Assembly: GCA_012934845.2 (NCBI GenBank)
Contig: WNNJ02000352.1
Span: 103,415 to 167,414, forward strand
Reading direction: 5' to 3'
DNA length: 64,000 nucleotides
Origin: Pomphorhynchus laevis
Taxonomy: Eukaryota > Acanthocephala > Palaeacanthocephala > Echinorhynchida > Pomphorhynchidae
The notes beneath the pieces are model-generated. The model did not search any database. It saw only the letters and a program-made list of their open reading frames with translations, and had not been told where the DNA came from. The translations under genes were made by a program, and so were the position numbers. Numbering within the stretch: position 1 is the stretch's first letter; each line of letters opens with the position of its first letter. Of the stretch, positions 1-11,100 are shown piece by piece.

Positions 1-587
1 GGCCAAAAATTAAGAGTCCTAATTTCTGCTATAAGGAGATCATCCCTTAGAGATTAGCGTGCTTTACTTTTATTTGTATAAATCTACTTAGCAAACGACT
101 TAAGCTATGTCTGTCTATATTGGGTTATACCATAATAATAGACAAAATATAAAAGTGCGATATACATAGAGAATATCCAAATTCCCAAGCGCTTATCGCA
201 ACCGTTTTATGCTTCATAAAGAATGTAATAAATTAGTTTATTCTTTATTTATGGTTTGATCGGCACCATTAACTTCGATGTTTTATTCTTTATCGCCCTA
301 TCCTTCTTCCGATGTGAATTCAAAGCAAAACAGTCCTTGTTTTATATGCAATTGTAAATACTTGCTGATGAGAGATAAATAATAACACGCGTTAATGAAA
401 TTCTGTTAGCATGCCACCAATACGAATTGCTGGAAATCACATTATTTTTCAATTTGCCTTGGAAAATAATTATCCGCTTAGATTGTAAATGCATGCAAAA
501 TTGCCAATTTACAACTTTGAAGTGCTTATAGCATAATATACAGACAATATCTGTTGTTATTTAAGGGCAGCCTATTTGCAGAAAGTT
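1..587. other. AT-rich spacer, nothing recognised
   Basis: No open frame of note, no repeat match within the window and no splice-linked coding segment was found here. It may be intergenic or an intron of the LDLa-domain gene, whose 5' exons are not identified. Confidence 0.4.
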
Positions 588-1313
588 TCCAAAGCTTATA
601 TGATGAGAATTAGCTATTTAAAAATTATATATGCAAATGTATTAAATTTTTAATCTAGGTAAGACGACGAATATGTTGCGATTAATATTCACAAATACTT
701 TTATTTTGTAATAGATATCGTTATGAAAGCATTTCCAAAGCTTATATGATGAGAATTAGCTATTTAAAAATTATATATGCAAATGTATTAAATTTATAAT
801 CTGGGTAAGACGACGAATATGTTGCGATTAATATTCACAAATACTTTTATTTTGCAATAGATATCGTTATGAAAGCATTTCCAAAGCTTATATGATGAGA
901 ATTAGCTATTTAAAAATTATATATGCAAATGTATTAAATTTTTAATCTAGGTAAGACGACGAATATGTTGCGATTAATATTCACAAATACTTTTATTTTG
1001 TAATAGATATCGTTATGAAAGCATTTCCAAAGCTTATATGATGAGAATTAGCTATTTAAAAATTATATATGCAAATGTATTAAATTTATAATCTGGGTAA
1101 GACGACGAATATGTTGCGATTAATATTCACAAATACTTTTATTTTGCAATAGATATCGTTATGAAAGCATTTCCAAAGCTTATATGATTAAAGTTAGCTA
1201 TTTAAAAATTACATATGCAAATGTTTTAAATTTATAATCTAGGTAAGACGACGAATATGTTGCGATTAATATTCACAAATACTTTTATTTTGCAATATAT
1301 CGTTATGAAAGCA
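588..1313. repeat. 146-bp tandem repeat, five units, dimeric higher-order pattern
   Basis: The block TCCAAAGCTTATAT recurs at 588, 734, 880, 1026 and 1172, an exact 146-bp period. Units 1 and 3 share one set of variants (TTTTTAATCTAGG, TTTTGTAATAG) and units 2 and 4 share another (TTTATAATCTGGG, TTTTGCAATAG), so the array grew by duplication of a 292-bp dimer. Unit 5 is more diverged. No coding or transposon signature is seen in the unit. Confidence 0.95.
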
Positions 1314-1806
1314 TTTTAAACCAAAAGTTAATTTTTATTGTTAAAAATACAAATATATTTATATTGCAATATTGATTGTGTCAATAAAGTCAGGTATTAA
1401 CTAAATTTATTTTTTAATTTAGAAATTAACGATCTGCTAAAAAGTAAATTTTCAAGATTTTAAGTGTTTTACCTAAACTACTTTCGCACATTTTAGTCTA
1501 AAAATACTAAGTACTATTTAGTACTAATAAAAATAATCATAACGTGTTAATACTTCTTTCGTATATCAGTATATTGACATTATTTCTAAAAGTACTTCCA
1601 TTATAGCCGTTGTCATGATTCTGTACAAAAATATTTGTTTCATGGATAATAATGTAAGCAGCGGGAATTTCAATTATAGTAGTGAATCAGTAAAATATTA
1701 AAGAATTCGCTGGAAGAATGAGCAATTAATATGCAATGACTTATTTTTAAGCTTTATATATAATATGTATTTGTTCATAACTGTGTAAAAAATAAATCTA
1801 AACAAT
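1314..1806. other. AT-rich spacer, nothing recognised
   Basis: Low-complexity AT-rich sequence between the minisatellite and a reverse-transcriptase remnant. No coding potential seen. Confidence 0.4.
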
Positions 1807-2845
1807 ATAAAGATAATATATGTTTCGATACATTGATGATATACGTGTATTTAACTCTAATAATTTTTATTCAATAAGTAAACAAATTTATTCAGATAGT
1901 CTTATCTTTAATAAAACTAATATTGATGATATATATAATACATTTAATAATGAAATATTAAGTATTGCAACAATTTGTAACGATATGGGTTTTTTAATGA
2001 CATTTAAATAACTTAAAGATATTTTATTTCATATAAAGATATGAAATATATGTTTCGATATATTGATAATATTTGTGCATTTAACTCTAATAATTTTTAT
2101 TTTATAAGATATGATAATAATTTTTATTTTATTTCATGATATGAACTTTAAATTAACATCAATAAAAACTGCTTTTAATTTATATCGTAAGGATAACATA
2201 TTTAAATTTACAAGAAACTTTTGTATGATCATTCATGCATAAGATATAATATAAAATATAATACTTTAAATAATGACATTTTAAGAATTACAACAATTTG
2301 AAACGATATTGGTTTTCTTCAAAATCATTTAAATAATTTAATAGATGCATATCTTAAACTGGGTTACTATAAAAATACTCTCAAACAGAAAATGGTAAAA
2401 TATACAAATCAACACAATAATTTTAAAAATATATTTAAAATCATTAGCGGGAATTTTTTATGGATGGATAATAAAAAATATACTTTGTATTAGAATAAGA
2501 TACTAGATAAGCAATTTTCATCAAAGGAAAGTATGTAATTAGCGTGTATTTGGTGCTATTTTGTGTCAAGGAATAGAAACAAACAAATTCTCCTGGTGAC
2601 CTCAAATCCATATTCTGAGGCATCGTTTGTTATTTATTAATCAATTTATAAAAATCGACTTTTATTTTAAATTTCACTTTTAAATTTTAACTCTATATAA
2701 ATTATATCACATCTTATATAACAATTATTTATTATTTATCATTATTTAATTATTAATTATTTAATTATTTGAATTTTATTAAGCATTATTTTTAATTTAT
2801 AAATAATATAAATTACGTAGACTCAGTTAGCTGATCTGATTACTA
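1807..2845 (+). mobile_element. Family A copy 1: reverse-transcriptase remnant plus 3' region
   Basis: An open stretch at 1820-2011 encodes RYIDDI followed by an Asn-rich segment and an IY...FNKTN motif. This resembles the active-site region (YxDD) of Penelope-like reverse transcriptases, so a Penelope-like origin is likely but not certain. A second decayed copy of the same motif starts near 2047. A C-terminal peptide (KMVKYTNQHNNFKN, stop near 2494) and a non-coding tail follow, ending near the block ACGTAGACTCAGTTAGCTGA. That peptide and tail recur around 15.6, 29.4, 47.6-48.3 and 49.3-49.9 kb. The element is old and broken at several points. Confidence 0.65.
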
Positions 2846-3837
2846 CCTATGAATTTGCTTAAAGCGGACCTATTCTAATTCAAAACATAAAGTTTTATTA
2901 ATATTTAAGTATAATATTTGATTTATTTTAAATATCAACCAAAATTAAAATTTGGAGTAAATATGTCAGTAAATTTTAAATTGTGATGGACATCTTATAT
3001 TCTGAATATTTGTTTACTTGAACATAAAACAATTCTTTGATATGAACAGATACAGTTGCCAAATTTGAATGTCGATCCAGCACAAAAAATTATATCTAAT
3101 ATTTTTTAAATATTTAATATTTTTTGTATACGAAAGAATACTTGGCCATGATTCACGTTTATTATAAACTGTTTGTTGTAAACTTTAACTGTTTGTTGTC
3201 AAATGGTTGTGTCGAGTTTGTTATAAGAAACCTATACACGGCATTGCAGCTGTTCGACATTGCAGCTGATTTACTAACATTTTAACAAGCAATTTCAGGA
3301 ATATTTCTAATTTAAATTAAGAAACCTATAATTGACAGCATTTGAAGCAGATTAACCGCTGTATTATTAAATTAAATTTCTTTTATAAAAATATATCACA
3401 GTTAAGCCAATGTCACGAAAAATACAGTACATACTTGATGTAGCATTGAAAAAATATTCAGATTGAATTGTTTTGTAAATATTTCGTTGATTACTATCGA
3501 ATAAATTTTATTACTAAATTTTTGATTAGAATGTAGTTCGAAATTCTAAAAATTTTGCTCGTATATATTCAATTTGTATATTTTACTTATCCGAATGTAC
3601 CGTTATAACAGAAAAAATTGATGTAAATATCGACAATTTAATATTAATAAAAAATATTTATTATAATTAATATATAAAAAATATTTGTTGAAGATAAACT
3701 TCAAAACATAAAAGTGGGAATTTTTGCCAGCATAACATCAAAAATATTATATTAGATAATTATATTTATAGAATAATAAAACTACTACAATTGAAATTTT
3801 GATGAATATTTATATTATGAGCGTGCCTTTAATCCTA
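2846..3837. other. AT-rich spacer, nothing recognised
   Basis: About 1 kb of AT-rich sequence. A small local duplication (AACTGTTTGTTGT, 3167-3200) is the only structure noticed. Confidence 0.4.
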
Positions 3838-3955
3838 TGTTTATACCAACAACAGTAAGCTACATTTTAGTATTGGTAGACATTATCATCTGCGGATTCA
3901 GTACTTTGGTTTACATTTCGGTTATTTATGGGTCCGGAAATATTAAATAATAAAA
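3838..3955 (-). repeat. Family C fragment with degenerate ribozyme-like core
   Basis: Shares the block of AGCCAACAACAGTA, CTACATTT and AGTATTGGT with copies near 32.5 kb and 42.0-42.7 kb. Read on the minus strand it holds CCGAAAT followed ~30 nt later by GATGA, a decayed form of the GAAAC...CTGATGA pair seen in better copies. Confidence 0.55.
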
Positions 3956-4032
3956 TTCTTTACGAAACTCTAGATTCATTGACTGGATTTTCATATGTTG
4001 ATCTGGCAGTTCTTACACACATTGATATCATT

Positions 4033-4165
4033 TTTAAGAATTATTAGATCTGGATCAAAGAAAGAAGGAACATTTAATTTGATATTTCGCTAACCTCTGT
4101 TAGTATCTTCAGAAAATTACTCATCAATCTCCAATAATTCTGTATCTATAATGGATCATTATCAA
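4033..4165 (-). repeat. Family D copy 1, hammerhead-like core in usual order
   Basis: On the minus strand, 4120 to 4071 reads stem-I strand, CTGAAGA (4112-4106), a stem II closed by an AGAG loop (CTAAC/GTTAG) and GAAATATC (4088-4081). Flanks AAATTA and TAATTTT can pair as stem I with one bulged T. An extra nucleotide lies between the CUGAAGA box and stem II compared with the textbook core. Stem III would be only two base pairs, as in minimal type I hammerheads that act as dimers. The flanking ATTATTAGATCTGGATC block recurs at 24.46 and 43.52 kb. Confidence 0.65.
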
Positions 4166-4249
4166 CTATTTAAGTTATCATTTTTAATAATTTAAAACCA
4201 ATAGTTGTTATAATATTCCTTATCCTATTACCGCAATTTTCCTTTATGA

Positions 4250-4445
4250 ATTGACTTAAGAATTGACTTTTATTTTAAATTTTAATTTTTAACTTGATAC
4301 AAATTATATAAAATCTTATATAACAATTATCAATTAATTATAATTATTTGAAATTATTTATTATTTAATTATCAAAATGTTATTTATCATTATTTTAAGT
4401 TATAAATAATATATAATACGCATACTTAGTTAGCTGATTTGATTC
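4250..4445 (+). repeat. Family A 3'-end fragment (copy 2)
   Basis: Contains the family A tail: TTGACTTTTATTTTAAATTT, an AT-rich stretch, then a variant of the terminal block ending TTAGCTGATTTGATT. A shorter piece lies at about 4530-4640. Confidence 0.6.
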
Positions 4446-4529
4446 TACTGCATTTTGCCCTTAGGCATATAAGATTAAATTAGACATCCCAAGTCTAATT
4501 TAACTTTAAATTTTATCCAAATCTAATTT

Positions 4530-4640
4530 CAGGGAAAATAACAATTATTTATAATTATTTATTATTTAATTATTTAATTTTATTTAGAATTATTTTTTTA
4601 TTGATAAATAATATAAAATACACAGACTCACATACTCATT
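4530..4640 (+). repeat. Family A 3'-end fragment (copy 3)
   Basis: The AT-rich segment and a mutated terminal block (ACACAGACTCAC) of family A. It lies directly after copy 2 in the same orientation. Confidence 0.5.
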
Positions 4641-5000
4641 TCCTGGTCTAGGTTTTTAATTGAGTGGTTCCATGAATATGCATAACAGAACAGATCTGAT
4701 CCGAATATTTTAAGCATAACCAAACATAGTGTTTTACACTTACCTACAGTGATAATACTTCCTTACGCATAAAAAAACTGGAATTTTATAAAATAGTATA
4801 TAGAACACATGCAATTTATACTTCTCTTGATTTCTAACTAGTGAGATACATTATATGAAGAAATTTTTTCATAAATCAATTTATACCAACACATCTATAT
4901 ATAATCATCAAATTATTGTTAAATGCCATTTAATTCAAATTGTACAATTTTAATAGAATTCACAATTAAAATATTTCCTTTGTACAACTATCATCATCAG

Positions 5001-5123
5001 CAGCAGTAGCCATCATTGCAAATATGCTAAAGCATTTTCAATGTAAAAATGGTCAAATTATATCTTGGTCCGATGTGTGCGATGGCATCGCTCACTGTAA
5101 AGATAAATCGGATGAGGCACTAT
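5001..5123 (+). CDS. LDLa-gene exon: divergent LDLa domain
   Basis: Phase 1 in and out. The acceptor is one of three consecutive CAG trinucleotides (5000, 5003 or 5006), all giving the same phase. Donor GTAAAT at 5124. The Asp/Glu calcium ligands of the C-terminal loop (D..D.SDE) are kept. The cysteines expected at positions 1 and 3 of the domain are absent. Confidence 0.75.
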
Positions 5124-8100
5124 GTAAATATTAATGAATCAATTTTATTTGCAAAATTAGAATGCTAAATTTTAGGTTATTGCGTTGACGATTTGTATCC
5201 ATGTCAGATAGGTTATAATGTAAGCTGCGAAAGGGCTTGTAATACAATGGGATACATATCTTGTTCAACATATCGCAATTGGAGGGCATGTGAACATTAT
5301 TTGCATTTAAAAGGTGATAATCTAAGTGCTTTTGTAAGTTTTTGATTACAATTGTCAACAGATTTTGATTTAATCGATGTCGACCTTCTACCAATCAAAG
5401 AAAACTACGATCTAAAATTGTTATATCAGCTAGGTAAAGTTAAATAAAACAACAACATTGCTATTTGTATATAATATCGTTATATTTTGTTAATATAACC
5501 ATATTAACAAATATATATTCTTTATATTTTATATTTTTGCTTATAAATTTAAGCACAAATTATTGTGGATATTTGTGAGGATGTTACATTAAACATATCA
5601 CAAACTATGAGTATACATAATCTCATTCACCATCTTCCGCTTTTATAAGATTAATTCTTTTGGAGTCGTAAGAGGGAACCGAGCTAGTCCACCAACTAAC
5701 TATCCCTACTGCTTATACAAGCCGGTAGGTTATTTAGCCGCCTGAATATTCAGGTGTTATCCAGACCGCATCATGGTGAGGTCAACTGATAACAGGCGAG
5801 ACCGAACCGAGCCCATCACTCGACGACGGATCGATTGAGCCTTTTCGAACTGTCTTTCGACTGGGCAAAATTATGAACATATATAAATAGTAAAATGAAA
5901 AAGAAATGCCAAATAAGAGCCGAACAAATTGCCAGTCGAATAACTATACTTTTCACGTATCATTTCTCATCGATGACGAATATTATTAATTTATTGAGGT
6001 TACAACCGACTGAGATATAGGCTGGCCGGTGCACGGATTAATGCGTCACACGAAGAAGAGCAAAAGCGACAGGCACATGAATGATAATAATAGTACGATT
6101 GACGACAATCGTATGACAACAAAAATTCTCATAAAAACTGTGAAGTGATAACCTCTATATAAAGGGCCGATCGACATATGATGGCACTTTTCAGTTGTGT
6201 CGAAGATAAACAGGGGATTTAGCTAAATGCAGATCGAGGTTTAAAATCTTTCTTTCACGAGCAACTAAATGTTCATGAAAACTAAAAGTTTGAACGAGTT
6301 TTAGGCTATAGCATAAGAAAGCACTTAAATGAATTACTTTTGCAAAATAGGTGACGGCTGTGGTACTACACTTATCTGAGATCCTCACTACATGTTTGAT
6401 AAATCGGACTTGACATCGATCAAGCTGCCTAAAATTCATCCGAGTGAGATATTTACAAAATTTTGTAAATTTATATTAAATGATTGGAAGGAGCATTATC
6501 TTAAAGTATCTCATAGACCCCTCAAACGAAAGCTTCCCTAATATATGTAGTGAAGCCGTATTAATAGCAATTTGAAGACCTTATATTCAAAATGAGCAGT
6601 AAAAGACGGTCTTGACGATAAGAGAACGCCCAAATATTTGTAATTTACACAAAATTCTAAAGGCTGTGAGTACATGGATATCGAGTCATTCTTGTACATT
6701 CAATCATTACTTCGGAATTTTACAAGGTTTGATTTTGTAATATTAATAGCCAGATTATCCCGATCATAAAATGCGATCAAACCGCCAAGTTCCTTTTAAG
6801 CCGAATCTAGGTTTCTTGCCAAGATTACAAGATCTTCCGCATACAGCGCCAAAAGTGAAGTTATTCGCGAAAGACCGTATAGCAGATGACAAATCAATAA
6901 GAAAGATAGAAATAAGCGAAGTCTAATTGCGTCATCTTGCATAACGCCACAATTAACTGTAAAGAAATCATACCAGGGTAAATCGTTGAATATCCTGGCA
7001 CGATTAGATAATAGAATCTGATAATCGAAGAAAACGATAATTAAATAAAAGTTTAATAATTATATCAATAAAAATATTATTATTTGTATTATTATCAATA
7101 ATATAAACCGATCCTCAAAAGTGCAATTGAGCATACCTCAATAAAGGGCGCATCAGCATGGCTGACGGTATACCCGACATACAACTCACATTCGAGAATG
7201 TCTAATGTTGCTTAAACGCGATGCAATATTGGCTAAATTTGGTTCGTTTACACCTGACGATCAAAGTACATGCCAATACGGTTAATTAAATTCTATATCC
7301 CACTAATTCTCATGTCCCCACGGAGGTCTGCCTTCGATGGGACACGACGTAATTCGAGACTTCCTTGTAAACAAGCTGAGTAAAGTTTGTCATAACAATC
7401 GAATTGAGCAACAATAGAGCCGTATTAAAGATTTGATATGTTTTCGCAATCGCACAACATCGACAGATGGGGAAGCCAGGTTAGACATTTCGTGCTCTAG
7501 CCTGTATGGATATAGAACAGAACGTATTTCGTCGATGTTTGCATATTTAATGCTCACGCTCCTTCTTATTACTTCAAAGGTTTCGAGTCTTGCTTCGAGT
7601 TCCACGAATCGCGGAAGAAAAATAAATACCTCGAAAGGGTTACAGAAATTAAACGAACCTCATTTATTCCTGCCATCTTCTCTAGTAACGGAAGATCCGG
7701 AAAAGAGTCAACTGCACTACTGAGGAGAATTGCTGGTGTCATTGCTTAGAGGCACATATCAGCCTACTCCGACGAGATGTCAAACCTGAGATGGCGCATA
7801 GGCGTTTTACTAGCAAAAATGTCATCCCGTTGCATACAGAAGGCATGCTCAGCAGCTCACCGCCCTTGTAAGGTTTGGATTATGAATATAATTATATTAT
7901 CTTTCTTAGACTTTTCTGTGTTCTCTTTTCAAAATAAACTGATTTCTTATTAAAACAATTATCAATAATATCGACAATAATAATTATTATTAATTGACAA
8001 CGAATTGAGCCGAGAAATCCCACCGTTGTCTTGAGAAGGAAGGGTCATCATTCAGTAGGGCGCAAAAACTTGAAGCAGTAGACGACAAAACGATCGCACT

Positions 8101-11100
8101 CTGAAGCGAATTCCAAGATCGTACGACTCGTTTGGCAAAGCAGGAAACTGCATGCATGTATATTTGTGTTTTCAGCATCAGGGGTGTCCGCGAAGAGAAG
8201 GTTGACCTCTCAGTTGCAGTAGATGTGACAGTGGATGATCTTTAGTATGCAGAATTTTCCAAACAAGAGAGAGATCTCGCTTGTCACAGATATATCGCAG
8301 ACAAGGCATATTTAATATCTGGAGGCGTTTCGCGTAGCCATAAATATACAGCCCTGAGACTAATTTAGTTGTTGATCTGAACACTTTCTCTAATGCACGA
8401 CGCTCATAAGTAGTTTCGGGATAACAAGCTGGCGATGCGTATAAGATATGGCTCAAGAAAAACGCATTTGCTAAGGTATGGTAACATAACGGATCTATGC
8501 CTATCAGAGCTCGACGAGTATGTCCTATTAAGCGTTTTGTGATGCAACACACGTAGTCTGAATGCTTTCGAGTGGATAAGTCAGCACAAACCCAAACTCC
8601 CAAATCTTTATATGAGTTGGTTCTTTCGATACTAATTGAACCAAACTGGTACTCACCTCCAAGATGATCACATGATCTTCGTGATATACGCATACATGTA
8701 CATTTAGCGGAATTGATCCTCAAGTGATTTCGTATAGACCAATTGGATATAACGTCGACGTCGCTTTGTAAATGCTGTTTGTCAAGATCGGAAATAATAG
8801 GTCGCCAAACTTTAAGATCATCCGCATATAATAAACTGAATGAACTGATATTTGGTATCAAATCGTTGATATAAAGACTGAATAACATAAGACCCAATAC
8901 ACTTCCCTGTGGAACACCTAACAACACTGGAAATGGACTCGACAGCGACTCATTTACTCGTACGACACTTTGTCGGTTGGAAAGGAATACACGAATCCAG
9001 TTTTGTGATCCTCTTATCAAGATGAATGTGCTCCAACTTCTCAATAAGACGCGTGTGATTAACTGAGTCGAAAGCTTTTGAGAAATCAAAGAAAATGACA
9101 TCAACTGGTATGCCTTGATCATAATAGTGATACCGATTTTCACGTGCATGTACAAGATTAGTAGTCGTGGAATAACCTTTTCGGAAGCCATGCTGTGCTG
9201 GGTTCAAAATTTGAAATCTATTTAGAAATTCTATTATTCGTCGCTTAATCAATCTTTCTAGCACACGACAAGACACGCAAGTGAGACTAATAGGCCTATA
9301 ATTGTCAATGGACGAACTATCCCCTTTCTTATAAATAGGACAGATGATGGAATTCTGCCAATCAGAAGGAACAACGCCAAAAGCAAGAGACGCAGAGAAA
9401 ATATTGTAAAGCGGATGACATATTATGTCAGCGATGTTGCGCAGATATACTGGCGGTAAGCCATCTGGACCCGCACCTGCTTTGCATTTAAGTTTCCGAA
9501 GCTCTTGGAGAACATCATCACATCGGAAGAGGTCGCTGGTGTCATCTCCGGGCGATTCAAATGTACACGGATCACCCATTGTCACATCCTTATGGTCAAG
9601 ATTCAAAGAATGGAAATGATTTTAAACATATTTGATATCTGCAAAGAATCAGTTATGAATTTCCCATCGTCACGTTGAATACAATTTATAGGTTTACAGC
9701 GCGTATGCTTAGCAGTCACATACCTAAAGAAAGAGCGGGGATCACGGTGACAGTTTATACTTAGCTGATTTTCGAAAGATCGCCTACCAGTTCGCTTCAT
9801 GGACGTAACGAGGTTTCACCATTTCTTATAAGTGCTGAAATTAGCTCTGTCTTTACGATAGTTATTAAAGGCATGTTTTATGTCGCTATTAAACCAAGGC
9901 GGTGAGATCGATGTCAAACAGTGTTTACTCTGAAGAGGTGATAAACGATTAAGGAGGTGGTACAGAGTATCCCTGAAAAACTGCCATGAATATTCGACGC
10001 CAACATCAAAAGCATCCAACCACTTTACCCCAACGAGATATTTATTTACTAGAGCAAAGTCAGTTCTGAATGGGTTTACAGTCGACGTCGGATTTACGCC
10101 ATGTGAGTAGACATCGCTCAGACCAATCGAAATGACCACATGATCTGAATGACCTATTGGGTCCAGATAGCTTAATCTATCAAGAATGTCATATGGTACA
10201 GTAAGGTATAAATCCAAAAGTGAATGTAAATCCTGTGAAAATCTTGTACTCTGACTGACATGTTGCTTAAGAGCCAAGCTGTTTATTAAGCCAAGTAGCT
10301 TCAAACTCTCGACATCCGAGTCATTGAAAGTGTAATTAACCCAATTGACAGATGGCATGTTGAAATCACCGAGTACAACAAATCTATCACAATAACTACT
10401 TCTCTCCATTAAAGCAGCTATGCTATCTGTGTTTGATCTTGGAGAACGATACACAGTCAATACCGTTATTGGGTGTTGACAATATAGCCTAATACACAAT
10501 GCTTCATTCTGGTTAATAGCATCACTAAGAGTTTCAATTACTCGGAATTGAAGCCTATTAGAGATATACGCGATAACACCTCCAATTTTCCCTGTTCTAT
10601 CACTTCTACTTATGCTGTATCCCTCACATGCAGAGAATTTTTTAAAGTCTTTTCTCTCTTCGGCTATGGGCAGAAGATACACAAATAAACAGATAAAAAA
10701 TGAGACAAAATAGAGACCATACCCTATGCACTGAATTAACGATCATATTTAGAAGAAATAAAAGTTTAATTATCGGTGTTTAAATTAGGTTTGAAGATAT
10801 ACCATATAATAATTGTATCATAGAATCATTGGTGGAGGAGTATGTTGATGATTTAAGGATACAAAGTGATATAAAATGTTGAGCATATGCGAATTCTGGA
10901 GCAACAAAAGATTGGTAGCTAGTAAAAATATGGTCAGAGTATCAGCAAATAACGAGCAAGATTACGTATTGAAATGTACTTGGTGTTATTGAGAAGACAG
11001 TCAATTTCATTAAGACTTAAGTTGCTTATATGGGGAAGGTGAAAAAGTGAGATAGTGAGAAGTAATGTTGAAGACATTACATGTACAGAAATGAATATTA

